From Lineus longissimus (taxonomy: Eukaryota > Nemertea > Pilidiophora > Heteronemertea > Lineidae): DNA of 64,000 nucleotides. Each line of letters opens with the position of its first letter. Position 1 is the first letter of the stretch. The stretch is from positions 8,682,349-8,746,348 of the forward strand of contig NC_088318.1 of assembly GCF_910592395.1 (NCBI RefSeq), read 5' to 3'. Positions 44,369-56,521 of this stretch are shown piece after piece. A program made the translations under genes and the position numbers. The notes under the pieces were generated by a model. The model was not told the DNA's origin and searched no databases. It saw only the letters and a program-made list of their open reading frames with translations.

Positions 44369-44539
44369 TTTTAGCCATGGCATTTGGTCACTCCATGGAT
44401 GACCTCATCTATGTGGGTATTGTGGGGATGTTAGATCCCCCTCGAGAAGGAGTGCGCGAGTCTATCAGGGTGCTGGTTAGTAGTGGTGTGGCTGTGAAGA
44501 TGCTTACAGGAGATGCTGAAGAGACGGCCAAGGGAATTG
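44369..44539 (+). CDS. ATP2C1: Exon of secretory-pathway Ca2+/Mn2+ ATPase
   Basis: Acceptor TTTTTAG, then VLAMAFGHSMDDLIYVG, GMLDPPREGVRESI and VKMLTGDAEETAKGIG, then donor GTAAGG at 44540. It enters in phase 1, completing the codon split at 15321. LDPPR and the MLTGD motif belong to the P domain of P-type ATPases, which holds the phosphorylated aspartate and Mg2+. It ends in phase 1 and continues at 44909. The reading frame runs on into the intron for about 160 bases without meaning. Confidence 0.93.
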
Positions 44540-44908
44540 GTAAGGTTTTAAACAGTTTAAACCAATTTTCATTCATAATGAAGAAGAGAAAAAATTGGCA
44601 CAAACCAGCATGCATCTTGGAATGTGGTGAATTTTTATTCTTGTGGCACTTTCAGGCAAATAAATTGCCACCTTACTTGGAAAGGCAATGTAAAATATTG
44701 TAATGTTTAACAATGTGAGTGTTTATGCCCTGTGGAACATCATCTTTAAATAAAAACTACTCCTTCTAAACACCTACTTAAGTGCTGAGAAGTATATTTC
44801 TAACCTATAATTCTTTAATGTCCCTGAAGAGACCAGGATGTGTATTCTGGCCAGATCATTAAAAAAATGCAATCAGTTTCTAATACCCTCTTTATATTTT
44901 GCTTGCAG

Positions 44909-45057
44909 GCAGCCGCCTTGGTCTTTATTCAGCAGGTGGTTTTACATTGTCAGGTGACCAGGTTGATCAGATGGACCTAATGCAATTAAAACAAGTCATC
45001 AACAATGTCACAATCTTCTATAGGGTCAGTCCAAGACATAAGCATAAAATTGTCAAG
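44909..45057 (+). CDS. ATP2C1: Exon of secretory-pathway Ca2+/Mn2+ ATPase
   Basis: Acceptor TTGCAG, then SRLGLYSAGGFTLSGDQVDQ, INNVTIFYRVSPRHKHKIVK, then donor GTAAAG at 45058. SRLGLY and the YR(V/A)SPRHK motif are characteristic of SPCA pumps and lie just before the hinge motif TGDGVND, which should start the next exon and was not found in the remaining 19 kb. It ends in phase 0. The 369-base intron before it is ordinary in size, in contrast to its neighbours. Confidence 0.93.
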
Positions 45058-45655
45058 GTAAAGTACCAATTACAAGTCATGAGTAGGATATTAAGCTAAA
45101 TAATCTGAAGTGTGAGATCGTTTATAACTTCAGCCATAAGCTTCGGGCAGACGGCGAACGAAATGGCTAAGAAGAAATGTTTTCAGGGTCACCCACACGT
45201 GGCAAACAAAATGATGCTGTTTCGTCAAGAAGCGACTGTGTAATTTGAGATCCATGATAACTCTTTGTCTTTCAACAAGCGGCTTCATTGAAGAGTAGTT
45301 TTCAAAATGCATTCAAAAACAATGTTCCAGAACACGAATTGATACATTGCAAAGTTCTTCATCTTTTTCTCTGTTGTGTGCTTGTAGCTGTCAGGAGCAT
45401 TCATGATCTCCACGCTTTCCAAAAAAGTGGGGATATATTGTATTACCGTACGCCGTCAGTCTGTATGTCAGTGTGTATGTCTGTTCATCTGAAAGTCATG
45501 TCTCCTCCTAGACCATTCAACATACAGAAACTTAAAACTTTTTTACATGTTTTGTACTCCTCCACTGTGCACAACACACTTGAATCCAACTCCGTCTCTT
45601 GCCACCAGGGGGCAATATGTACACTTATTAGTAATTTGTTTTCGATAATTTTTTA
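45058..45655. other. Start of the next ATPase intron; no gene seen
   Basis: Donor GTAAAG. TATGTCAGTGTGTATGTCTG near 45464 is a short imperfect repeat. Confidence 0.5.
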
Positions 45656-46330
45656 TTTACGTACTTTTCAAGGTCACAAAGGTCAAATGGCTTAAATTAA
45701 CCGTTAGGGTGAAACTGTGGCACGTTTCTGAAGGGCTAAAGCTATAAACTTGAAACTTGGTACACATGACCCCCCTCTGACAAATGCCTTTCTGAGCCCA
45801 GTTTCAGTCCGATCTAATTTTCGCCTTGACCACCAGTGGGCCAAAACCTAAAAGGTAAAAGGTGTAATACCGCGCTCTTTGGCTCACTATAGGGGGTCTA
45901 TAGAACACTGCTGTATCCGTCGTGCGTCGGTGTCGTCTGTATCCTGTTTCAAAAACAGTGGCACGTTTCTTAACCGCTAGAGCTATGAACTTTGTACACA
46001 GGACACCCCCTCCCAGGTCAGGTGACCTCTGACACTGAATTTCGGTCCGATCTGAATCTTGACTTGGCCACCAGGAGGCCAGAATGGGAAACTTAAAAAG
46101 TGTGATATCTCTCTTATGAGTGACTCGTTTTATGAAAATTTTATGGTAGGTTCTCCTAGCACTGATAAATCCCATATCATACAGGTTTTCTACCGGGAAA
46201 CTCGAGATAAAAATAATTATATTCCTGTGCCATTGTCTGGAAGGCCTTGCTGCTGTATTACAAACCCTTTTATCATGGCCTGCAGTCACTGCATTAATTA
46301 TGAAGACAATATCACAAGCGACCCTGATAG
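45656..46330 (+). repeat. Diverged Helentron-like family-2 relatives
   Basis: AAGGTCACAAAGGTCAAATG, GGCACGTTTCT, CTTGAAACTTGGTACACATG and GACCACCAG(T/G)GGGCC appear in family-2 order at 45670-45860. A second start-like block follows at 45889: GGCTCACTATAG, GGGG, TCTATAG, a short CGTCGTG tract, and again GGCACGTTTCTTAACCGCTA. This looks like two old copies in line. Confidence 0.6.
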
Positions 46331-48539
46331 CCGGATATCAAGCTGATCAACTTAGATCTATAGATTGTTTGATCCATGCTTGTCGGAAGTGAGGCCTAGT
46401 ATTATTCTGGGTCTTTTGCCCAAGTCACAATATGGGGGTATTATTTTGATACAGATTACTAATCATTATCAGTAAATCATTATCATGATACCTCCATCCC
46501 TACAAAACTCATTCTCTAGTTTTAGTTCAGGGAGGTATATCTATACCTCCTTGGTCAGTTATTCCTATGTCAACCAATATCGGCACTGCTGAATCGGCAT
46601 GTTCTAAAAGTCATTGCTTGGTTTTGGTGTGAGTGTGTCATATCTGTGGGAACAAGCTATGTCATGATGAAATACCTAACTGCAAGGCTATATGCTTCTT
46701 TTCACAAATGAGTTCCCTGATCAATCGAAACAACAATAAAAAGTAAATGATAAAGTGATCAATGACAATGTGGGAGCCATGGGTTGCCCTCTCAAACGAG
46801 CACACAGAGAACACCGCAAAACAAAGTTCTTAATGATACGGTTTACTGAAATTACGAAAATCACAAAATAAGAGTTGGTACAAACAGACACATACAAAGA
46901 TAACACAATCAAAACAGACAACAAAGACAAAGACAAAACCCAAACAAACAGCTCTTAAAGTCAACTGGCACAATGCCTAAATGATAACAAACCACATTGT
47001 CCAATAAATGACAGAACCAACTGGAGCCTCATGCTCAACGAGACAGCTAGATTACATATTATTACATAATAATGAACGCCCAATGCCAGATAGCAAGCTG
47101 CACTCAAACCAACCATAACAGGTTCATCGAAACATTCAATTAAATACAGCAATTATGAAACCAATCAAGCATAACTACTAAATGGACAAGAGCATATGAA
47201 AATAAAGGACTAGATCATCACAATAGAAGACTGAAAGACCAAATCCAGGTCATATCAAATACAGTACATAAATGCATGTCAAAATGGTGGAGCACACGTA
47301 AACTTTGACAGAGGTGGAAAAAAAGGCCTAAAGGTACAAAGGTATTATACTTACGAGACAAATGTGACCCCGTGACGAATCCTGGACTCCCACTACATGA
47401 ATTAAAATGAAACTAAAAAAAAAATTCTGGTTTGAGATGACTAAGATAAAATCAGATAAACAAGTAAGACAGGGAACGCCCATCCTGCTCCCAGTGCACC
47501 ATTGATCCCAAGACCCTTGCAGAAGGGAAGGGAAACCCCACGAAAGGTCAAGGGGTCACAGGAACATATAAAAAGTAAACAAAAAAACCGAACTTTTCCG
47601 GCAAGAAATTTCAAACATGGAAATGGCCTTCACAGACAATGTGAGCAACCTTCTCCTTCTCCTAGGTTTAATTGAAAATGTCAATATTTAAGAGTTCGCA
47701 CTAACCAAATATCACCATGAAGCATCTTGGTTAGGCTGTTATCAGATATTCCTTATAGCCGCCGTATTCAAGGAAACAAAACCTAAGGTTCAGGAATAGA
47801 TTAACTGAAACATAATGAAACATATAAATTATAAACAAAGAATAACGTATGGAAATAAATATTACAAGGTGCAGACTACTTCATGTCAAAGTGGCCACAA
47901 ATTCAAATGTCGAAAAACGACCGAACTAAGACTAGAAAACATATATACCTCACCGAATCTTGTAACTACTATATACAGCGGATGAAATTGTGAGTTCTAA
48001 GCAAAAGTTGATTTTAAATATAAAGAAATTTCCTTGTTCCTATTTTCCTGATGTGCTGGTTGCGATGTGAAGATAAAAAATGGCGCACACCAACTAAATC
48101 CAAAAGGTGGCACCTCGATCATTTCAGAACTTTACAAAAGGTAGATGGCACTTACACTGGTGCCCAGTGGGGAGCAAAGCGAACAATTAAACATAACTTG
48201 CGCCATCACAAAATATTAGCGGTTAACCAAAATCTCAAAATGTAAATGCCAAAGAAAATTCCAAAATGTACATAGCAATGTCAGAATGTCACTAGAAAAA
48301 TGTAGATAACAATGTCAGAATGTCAAAATGTCACAATCGGAACTGGAAGTCAAACGAGTAGGCCTGATCTAATCCTTTCTTACAATAAGGCAGAGTTTGG
48401 TGATGGGCCTATTAAAGTATGCGTGTCCGTATTTGTCTTTCCGAAGTGCCTCCATGGTGAGTAGCGGTAGGGGTGCTGCTTTCTAAGCTTGCTTCTTTCT
48501 GACAAATGACTTTGTACACGGAGAATCCAAGCTACAGAT
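46331..48539. other. No gene seen
   Basis: A-rich intron sequence. Short open frames have no recognisable domain. Confidence 0.4.
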
Positions 48540-49062
48540 TTACACAACTGAAACCAACTGGTAGCCAATCATTTGACCGATACAATCATGCCAATGATTC
48601 AGGACACCGGTAGTGCAAAACTTTTTTGTCCTCAGTTCAGAATCACAACTGTCAAGCGGTGCTTTCTTGTGCAGACTAAAGTCTGGAAATTCAACAGCAT
48701 CCATTAGGGAGGCAGGGCCTCTCATCCAAACTTGTGAGTTAAGAAATTCATCAACAGACATGCCTTGAGAAGCCAGATCCGCTGGGTTGTCTTTGTTCGG
48801 GATGTGTCTCCATTGTGATGCAGTAGAACGCTCATGAATCGCTGTGACGTGATTGGCGACAAATGTCTTATGCCTGAAAGTTTCATTCTGAATATACCTT
48901 ATCACTGTCCTGCTATCAGACCAAAACATGCTGTGAACAGGAATGTTATCAAGCGCTGCTTTAAGTGAGGAATCCATTCTTGCAGAAACAATAGCAACAG
49001 TAAGCTCAATTCTCGGAATAGTCATCTGTGAAACCATTTTACCATTAAAACGAATATGAATC
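48540..49062 (-). pseudogene. BEL/Pao polyprotein, RNase H region
   Basis: A minus-strand frame with TIPRIELTVAIVSARMDSSL, MFWSDSRTVIRYIQNE, TFVANHVTAIHE and WRHIPNKDNPADLASQG. These are the RNase H landmarks of BEL/Pao LTR retrotransposons in family order. The frame is open for 165 codons and stops at 48540 before the integrase. Its upstream neighbour in the element is the RT part at 50641-51900; about 45 residues are missing between them and a Harbinger gene occupies the gap. No LTRs were identified. Confidence 0.85.
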
Positions 49063-49101
49063 TCAGTTTAGTATAATACATTTATCGGAAGTGAACATCA
49101 A

Positions 49102-50117
49102 CTATCTCACCGCACCCGTGTTTCTGTCTGGGATGTTTACAACACTTTCTGGATCCACATCAGGTTGCGGCCTCCGTTCTATCGGCACTTTATCAAAATC
49201 GGGTAATGCCCTGTCAATGGGAATGTTGTGAAGAAGCGCGCACACGACTATAATTTCACAATATTTTTGTTGCGAGTATCTCAACATTCCATGAAGACAA
49301 TGAAAGCGTCTTTTCCACATTTCGATACCTCTTTCCACCAAACACCTTGTTTTCTTGTGTGCCCTATTGTATCTGCGTTGCTGTATCCCGTTTGGATTCA
49401 GATATGGCGTCATCAACCACGGTCGTACTGGGTACCCGCTGTCCCCAATCAACACTTCATCACCATTACATTTCTCAAATATTGTTGCAAGTCCACTTTC
49501 TCTTCGAATGACTGAATCGTGTGTACTCCCCGGCCACCTTGCCACAACATTGATGAAATGATATCTAGCGTCCATTACTACTTGTGTGTTAATTGAATAC
49601 TTGTTTTTCCGGTTAACATATCGCCACTCGTGTTGGGTGGGGCCTAAAATCCATACATGTGTCCCGTCAACTAGGCCAACAACACCGGGAAAATTGGCAA
49701 TTTCGTGAAACTCCCCCGAGATGTTGGGGATGTCTTCAGCCTCTGGAAATATCACGACCTTTGGGAGTAAAGTAAGCAATGCCTGTGTAACTTGACAGAT
49801 AACACTGCTCATCGTCGGTTGTGATACGTGTACTGTATCTCCCTTAGTCAGTTGAAATGATCCAGTTGCGAAGAAACGTTAAGCTGCCATGACTTTTAGT
49901 TCCTTTGGCAATGTATGGTTTCGCAATGTCAGGGTTCCAGGTTGTCTCCGACCGCATCAATCAAATCCAGAATTGTCTGTCTGTCCAGTCGATATCGTTG
50001 ATACAATCTGATGTCATTATATTCATCAAGTGGATGAATTCTGTCCCGAAATACACTTTCTCGACGTATGGTACGCCGTCTAGCCAGACGTTCTTGTGCT
50101 ATCAAAATCAGTGCCAT
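49102..50117 (-). pseudogene. PIF/Harbinger transposase, broken
   Basis: The minus-strand frame from 50117 (RIHPLDEYNDIRLYQRYRLD) holds the N-terminal region; the nuclease part is open from 49886 to 49102. The DDE nuclease blocks are VGLVDGTHVWI (first Asp), VLIGDSGYPVRPWLMTPY (second Asp) and CLVERGIEMWKRRFHCL (Glu). RFFATGSFQLTKGDTVHVSQ precedes them. Lesions: a frameshift near 49937 and a TAA at about 49887-49889 directly before RFFATGS. The usual accessory Myb-like gene is not seen. Inverted ends and the TWA target duplication were not located; the element sits within a BEL/Pao remnant. Confidence 0.88.
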
Positions 50118-50537
50118 TCCCCTGCGCTGTCTGTTCCAAAGTGGACAAAATATGAATTGAGTAGCAAATATGATTGAACTTAAGACACCCCTGGAGGTGT
50201 CTCAAATATAAGCACAAAATTAAGCGTAAAACTTGTATGTAGCATATTGAATCCCACTTATTCCTTACACTTATCTTAAGTGTTGCTTAGGTGTAGGTGT
50301 GTTTTTTGTGATACGGTTTGTTTCCATAAATTCCTGGAATGACCTCACAGAATGAAGTCACTGAATTCCAGGAAATTGCAATTCCCAGAAATCCCCCAAA
50401 AAGCAGAGTTTCAGTATTTTTTGTTTGTATTAAAAGACATTTTTACTCAGCATGGATTCATTGTTTCGTGACTTAAAGGCCAAGGTGCACGCGCCTTTGC
50501 TTTAAATTGGTACATACACTGTATCATAAAAACTATA

Positions 50538-50632
50538 TGGGGGAAGATAGGTACCTCTTGGGGGAAGATAGGTACCTCTTGGGGAAGGTATGTACCTCTT
50601 GGGGGAAGATAGGTACCGGGGAACATAGGTAC
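50538..50632. repeat. 21-bp minisatellite
   Basis: Four units of GGGGGAAGATAGGTACCTCTT with small changes, ending in two shorter GGTACCGG(G/C)GAA units. Each unit contains a KpnI-type GGTACC palindrome. Confidence 0.9.
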
Positions 50633-50640
50633 CGGCGAAG

Positions 50641-51900
50641 GTGTATTTCTGCAGTTTTAACGGGAGTCTGAAGGTTTAAAGCAATGGTCAACTAGAAAAT
50701 TCGCCAACTTGGGGAGATCATGTAGCCAATTTTCCCAGAGGGACTTAGACTCAGGGGGATCTCGTCATCAAATCTGAGGTAAAGCCGGCACAACTCCTGT
50801 AGAATTATCTTGGCAGGTAACACGAATGAACAAGCAATGCCAGGTGGACCGTATACGGACCTCACAATAGAAAGAATACCGCGATGCGTTGATGGCTTTT
50901 CCTTTTCCAAAACCTCAGAGCTGAACTGGTCCAATTAGGGTTACCACTGTACGCCTAATACTCTATCCAAAGGTAACTTGCCCTTGTCAAGATCAAGCCT
51001 CTTTAGGCCCTTTGGACGCTCATCTTTGTCTATCTTTGCTAACACCGAACGGCCATCGCTACTCCAGGCAGTCAAGTGAAGACCACCTAAAAAACTGGCT
51101 TGCATTAAAGACGCAGAGAGCATGATAGCATCCTGGTTCGATATTACAGCCTTGAGACAATCGTCCACGTCCAGCGACCTTTTTATTGTTTTACAAACAG
51201 ATTCATCAAATTTGCCACGATTGGCCTTAACGAGTCTGCCAAGCGCTTAATTACACCAGCTTGATGACGAGATTGCGCCAAATAAGTGAACAGTCATTCT
51301 ATACACTTCAGGTTCAGTGTTAAGATTTCTGTTGGGCCACCATAAGAATCGCACCACGTCGCGGTCTTCATCCGGGACTCTCACTTGATGAAAGAGAGCT
51401 TCCAAGTCTGAAGTAATTGCCTCTTGTTCCAGCCTAAAGCTGTGTAGAACACCCACCAAGTTACTAGTTAGGTTTGGGCCTTAATGCAACTTGTCATTTA
51501 GTGATGTCCCTGCCAATCTTGCAGCACAATCGAATACTACGCGAATTTTCCCGGGTTTTTGCGGATTATACACCCCATGGTGTGGCAAATACCAAACTTT
51601 GCCATCTTTGCGACCATACTGCTCAACGTGAACCTTTTCTGCATTGCCTTAATCCAAAAGTTTGTTGATGAAAGTCTTATAATCTTCACAGAACTGCTCA
51701 GACCTTTCAAGTTTCTTAGCAAGATAGCGTGCTCTCTGAATGGCCTGTGACCTTTTAGCAGGCATGCAAACAATGTTGTAGGTTGATTACATAATGTCCG
51801 TAAGCAAATTTTACACTCTTCTCAACCTTTTCCAAATAAAGCTTATCCTCTGCAGAGTATCCTGGTTCTTTGGAATCAGCATTACGTTTCTAGAGCCTTT
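50641..51900 (-). pseudogene. BEL/Pao polyprotein, reverse transcriptase region
   Basis: Minus-strand pieces in changing frames: 51773-51537 (FGICHTMG and IRKNPGKFA, the start of RT), 51459-51247 (LEALFHQVRVPDEDRDVVRF, LWWPNRN), 51168-50941 (MDDCLKAVISNQDAIM to LGVQW), 50934-50740 (SSEVLEKEKPSTHRGILSIV, YGPPGIACSFVLPAKIILQE), then in another frame WLHDLPKLANFLVDHCFKPS to about 50645. These follow BEL/Pao order. The catalytic centre reads MDDCLK, shifted from the usual YVDD context by decay. At least three frameshifts are needed. Inactive. Confidence 0.82.
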
Positions 51901-51959
51901 GATCCTGATTCAGACTTTTAAAAATCTTCCCTGAAGGTCGTTCATTGTTCTCGACTGTA

Positions 51960-53828
51960 GCGAGGAGGCTGTTCCATAGATCAGCCGCCCTCCCTATTAC
52001 ATATTTATAACTAATCCAACAGAGGGCAGCAGGGTTTAACACCTTTGGGTTGAGGATATGTGTCACTGCTTTGTGTGATTGTTACATAACCAGATGTATA
52101 TAAACAAGCCTGATTCTTAACAATACAGTCTGTGTCACCCCAGGTAGAGATTAATTACCAGTATACATACTATGCTTATAGTATAGTTTAGTGTATTTGT
52201 TTGTTAATGTGTCATCTGTTATTAAAGTGTCATCTGTTACAGCCTGCTTTATCTAGGCTTACAAGACACGTTGTACTATTTACATATAGTTTTGCTAATG
52301 ATCAGACCGAAATTGTTCTTATATACATCTGCTACCTATAAATTGTTATTGCTTGCGCATTAATGCCATAATTGGCCAAATATTTCGATAGGTTTGGGTT
52401 GCTTGGCATAAATATTATTTTCTTATTGTTTGCAAGTTCTTCAAAGTTTTCAAATGCAGTTGATATCAGTTGGAACATCTTCGCCCGCTGTGTAAGATAG
52501 GCGGGGCATTGGAGAAGAAGTGTATTTCATCTTCTACCTTACCAGTATTACATTTTGGAGATGTCCTTTGTTGAATAGGGGTTCTGCGGTATTGCCCAAG
52601 TTCTAAATCGACGTGGAACGTTCCATTGTGAAATTTAACTTGTGTTGAAGAGTTTGTATGTCCTTAATTTGGGGATTTTTGACACACTTTCCTTCCAGGT
52701 CATATCATATGCGATTAATAGTTCTATTTTAATGTCACTCAGAGTTCTTTTGACATTTGGCACTGTCCTCACACTTCTCGCTAAGTTCCGGAAGTAGTAC
52801 TCCATATTAACAGAGGAGAAAATAGTTTTCACTAATTTGCACCATGTCTGTTTTCCGCTATTATTAAGCATATAGTCCCACCTGAATACATGTTTAGTAA
52901 GCCCCTCTTATGTCATAATTGCTAATCTAAACCAAAATCTTGCCATTTTGAGATGGTGTCCCCATATTCCCCTTGATGCTTGGGAGCGCTGAGAGCTTGC
53001 CGGTCTCAAGGAAAGTACATATAGCATGGTAGTGAACTACATTTGCCTTCTAGTAACTTTTGAACCCCAAAACAGCGGCCGCGTAATCCATTATAGGAAT
53101 CATTGTAGTGTCATAAAGCTTAGAAAACGTCTTATATGAAAATCCTCCAGGACCTGTGGAAAAATGTTTCGCCACCCTAACACCAAGTGCTTTACCAGCG
53201 GACGCTGTAAGAGTCGCATAACAATGCGTAAAATCTAACAAGTAATACATTTCAAGCCCGAGGTATTTGTAGGTATTCACTATTTCCAGCTCTTCACCTA
53301 GGAAGTAAAACCAAAATTCGGTTTGCGGCTGCACTTGATGGCAGGAATGCATAATCTTGGTTTTACGAGTGTTTATAGTCATTCTCCATCGATTACACCA
53401 TCTCTCTAGAGTACGAATCAGCTCTTGTAACAATTCCTCAGAGTCAGAGATCAGCACGATATCATCGGCATAGAGCAACAGTGAAGGTATATCCCCATTT
53501 GTATTCATGCCCATGTTCATTGTGTTCATATCTTAGGCTAGGTCGTTGAGATACAAGGCAATCAAAGTCGGCGATAATCTATCGCCCTGCCTTCACCTGA
53601 AGTTGTTTGGAAGTCCCTTGTTAAGTGTCCATTGATACAGATGCACAAGTTGGTATCCGTGTACATTGCCCTTAATGTATTAAGGTATCGTCCTGCTATC
53701 CAAAGTCCAAGTAACTTATGTAACATGCGGTTTTGGTCAACAAGATTGAAAGCAGAAATAGCCAAATAGTGGCAGAAGGGATAAGGCTGGAGATGCACTG
53801 TGTGAGTTTGTTTGCCAGCTGACGTCAT
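51960..53828 (-). pseudogene. Non-LTR retrotransposon RT and C-terminal region, 5'-truncated
   Basis: 53828-53562 holds AFNLVDQNRMLHKLL and GRYLNTLRAMYTD; 53529-53050 holds the catalytic LLYADDIVLISDSE, MTINTRKTKIMH and NTYKYLG; 52871-52500 holds the thumb/C-terminal part, ending with CNTGKVEDEIHFF near 52530, a motif usual in the C-terminal region of these elements. A frameshift separates the first two pieces. The 5' end is lost at about 53830, where an unrelated repeat related to 12779-12860 begins. Confidence 0.8.
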
Positions 53829-54185
53829 GCACTGAATAAAATGGCGACCTTTTTATTTCGACTGGATTGAATAAGTGACAGATTTTATATTTGGAGCCAT
53901 TTCTGAAATTTATTATGGTACGAAACTTCCAAGATGGCGGCTAGCAGTGGAAGGCAAGAGCAAGTGCTCCTGTAAAATTGGAGTCTTCAAAGCGGGCTCT
54001 GCAGTCATACCTTAACCAATGTATACTTAGAATGGATACATAAGCCTAAGTGGACTGTGTAACTTTCCAGAAAAATGCAGCTGTGAGTTTTAGCTTTTTG
54101 GACCTCATTTTGTCAACCTGTTACTTCAAACACGTCTTTTCCCTCCTGGGGGTCGTCTAATAGATTCTAATGGCAACTCCTCAAC

Positions 54186-54953
54186 GTGGTGTTTACTCGC
54201 AAACAACAGGACCGTACAGCAAATTCTGACATGGATTCACCGGAGTATGCTAAAAAACCACTTCTAGATAGTGTGGAGATATCGAGCCTGAAAGTATGGT
54301 TCAAAGAGCAAATGGACGACCTTCGTCTGGATATAAAAACCGAAAATCGGGAACTAAATTGGGAACTGAGTGACTTGAAGGAGCATATCGACTCGAAAGA
54401 TCAGACCATATTGAATTTGGAGAACAACGTTATGCTCCTGTCAGACCGCCTTGATGAAGCTCTCGCCATCACTGACTCGGCTAAAGACAAGGTTGAGTCC
54501 CTAGAGTCAAAGTTAGAGGAGTTGGAGCAGTACTCTAAACGGCCTTCCCTACGCATAGCTGGACTTGGTCCATTCCGCCCTGATGAAGATTTCCCAAAGG
54601 AAGTGGTAGATCTTGCTACCAAGATGGGAGTCAACCTCACTCTAAAACATGTTGATCGAGCACACCCAACTGGCAAAGACAAATTAGGCTTGATAGTTAT
54701 ATTCACTAATTATTCTGCTCGCTTCAATGTTTATTCAAACCGTAAAAAACTAAAAACAGTGATTCCAAATGTGTTCATCAACGAGGATCTGACCTCCAGA
54801 AGACTACTGCTACTAAAAAGACTAAAAGATCTCCGGAAAGCCAAGGTTATTTCTAACGCGTGGTCCAATGATGGGCGACTGTTTGCTTATGCAAATGGGC
54901 AAAAGATTCTGATCAAAAACTCTGATGACATTGACCGTCTTAATCATAAGTAA
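54186..54953 (+). CDS. Non-LTR retrotransposon ORF1 (coiled coil + RRM-like)
   Basis: An intact 255-residue frame. Residues 30-115 are heptad-rich (LENNVMLLSDRLDEALAITD, SLESKLEELEQYSKRP), a coiled coil, followed by LRIAGLGPF and a compact domain (VVDLATKMGVNL, VDRAHPTGK, VFINEDLTSRR) that matches the ORF1p layout of L1/CR1-type elements ('transposase 22'-like). The protein binds element RNA. The opening codon is GTG; the first ATG in frame is at 54231 (MDSPEYAKK), so the true start may be there. The companion ORF2 piece is 1.6 kb downstream on the same strand. Confidence 0.8.
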   Translation: MVFTRKQQDRTANSDMDSPEYAKKPLLDSVEISSLKVWFKEQMDDLRLDIKTENRELNWELSDLKEHIDSKDQTILNLENNVMLLSDRLDEALAITDSAKDKVESLESKLEELEQYSKRPSLRIAGLGPFRPDEDFPKEVVDLATKMGVNLTLKHVDRAHPTGKDKLGLIVIFTNYSARFNVYSNRKKLKTVIPNVFINEDLTSRRLLLLKRLKDLRKAKVISNAWSNDGRLFAYANGQKILIKNSDDIDRLNHK

Positions 54954-56521
54954 CTTTGATAAATCTACTGCCTTAGTCCACCGACTTTACTAAATTCAGC
55001 TATCCATGTCTCATTGACTTTACCCATAAACCTCGTGCTCAGTGCATCTTTGTTGTCAGTAACTTCTTCATGCACGCTCATATGGTACATTTTGTACATA
55101 TGCCCATGCTCACGACTCCATCGATTTCGAAGTATATATACATACTTTTGAGACTTTCCCTCAGCCCATTGGGTGGTTTTTTGGGCCCTCCTATGTACAT
55201 GAATATTGAAATCATACATACATGTATTTACGATGGATTGTAAAGGCCTCCATACACTGCATGACAAAAATCATTTTGTGGCTTTCTTCCCAAAAAATGT
55301 TGCAATGTGTCTACGATTGGAACTTTTGTTACGAAGTATCCATATGTCCCGCCTTGTTGAAAGTTGTATAACGTTAACCACAAAAGTCAATAGGTGTGTA
55401 GATGATTACGACTGTTTCAGGTGGCCGCTCCCACTTCAAACTCTTGAGTCGTCTTTTACGAAAGTCATTCAGTGTGTATTCACTCAGTGACCTTTGTGGG
55501 TATGTGTACCCCTGTGGAAAGCCTGTGGAAAGCTTTGGACAGGTGAATTGAACTTGTTCAATTTTTTGAGACCTGTTGCTCGTGGGACAGGAAGATGGCT
55601 ACTTGGTATTTAGAAAAAACATCAAGACTTTGTGATCTTTGGGGGGCACAAGAATGTATTTCAAACGTCAATTCCCCTCTGTTCCATGAAAGGAACAAAA
55701 AAGGAAAAGATAGCCGAAATCGCTACTGAATTGGACGTCACCGGTAAGGTTCACATTGGTATTGTTGGTAAATATGCCCCGACCAATTTCAATTCACGTT
55801 TACCCAAGAAATAAATGAACAAAATATATTAATATCCAGTTTAATATTATTTGCTTGGAAGACAATACAAGAAAATTGGATGTAAACCCTGTGATTTGGA
55901 TTGCAATTCATCCACTACTTATGAATCTATGTTGGTCGTTTAAATTAGAATGAGAACAGAGCAAATCGCAGGCGGAGCCATTTCCCTTTGCGTGGTACAC
56001 AGGCTACAGTCCTATAGTCCAAAGATTCTGAGGCAAAATGTAAATATCATTCATACCCTCCGTTGTTTTTGCTAACAGCAGATGATGCAATCAAGAAAAT
56101 CGCATTCGTCTGGTTCGTCTTCGCCGAATGATGACAATGAGAGACAGACATACCGATGCGACCAGTTCGGTGTCTGCCATGGTTATGAAGTGTGACGTCG
56201 GTGTAGAAGAGTTTTGGTCATTGTTGACGTGGAATGTCATGAATGTGTAGTGACCAGTCAACAACTGTGGAAAGTCACAAAAATAATTGTGGCAAATGGT
56301 GATTTCTGTTGCCTGTCGGGATCATTTTGTGGCAAATGTGTGCTACATTATTGACTATTGTCGAGTGTCACCTGGAAACATATGTCGCAGTTGCGTTTTG
56401 CACGTCCACATGTCTATCAGTGTGGAGAAATTTCGACATCTGTGGAATGTCACCGGAATGGAATGTCTTTTGTCGAAGGTGACTTTTGTAGCAGCTGATT
56501 TCTACTTTTGTCATGTAGTGT
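54954..56521. other. Insertion or rearranged region between ORF1 and endonuclease
   Basis: The expected N-terminal third of the endonuclease is missing and no gene is recognised. The part at 56220-56520 is rich in TGTGGAAANGTC- and GGAATGTC-like repeats. An insertion with deletion is the simplest reading. Confidence 0.45.

Noticed and set aside
54965-55267. 100-codon minus frame
   Set aside because: No domain, no supporting signals; left unannotated.
55632-55814. 60-codon + frame (IAEIATELDVTGKVHIGIVG)
   Set aside because: Looks protein-like but has no homologue I recognise, no splice or start support, and lies in a rearranged region.
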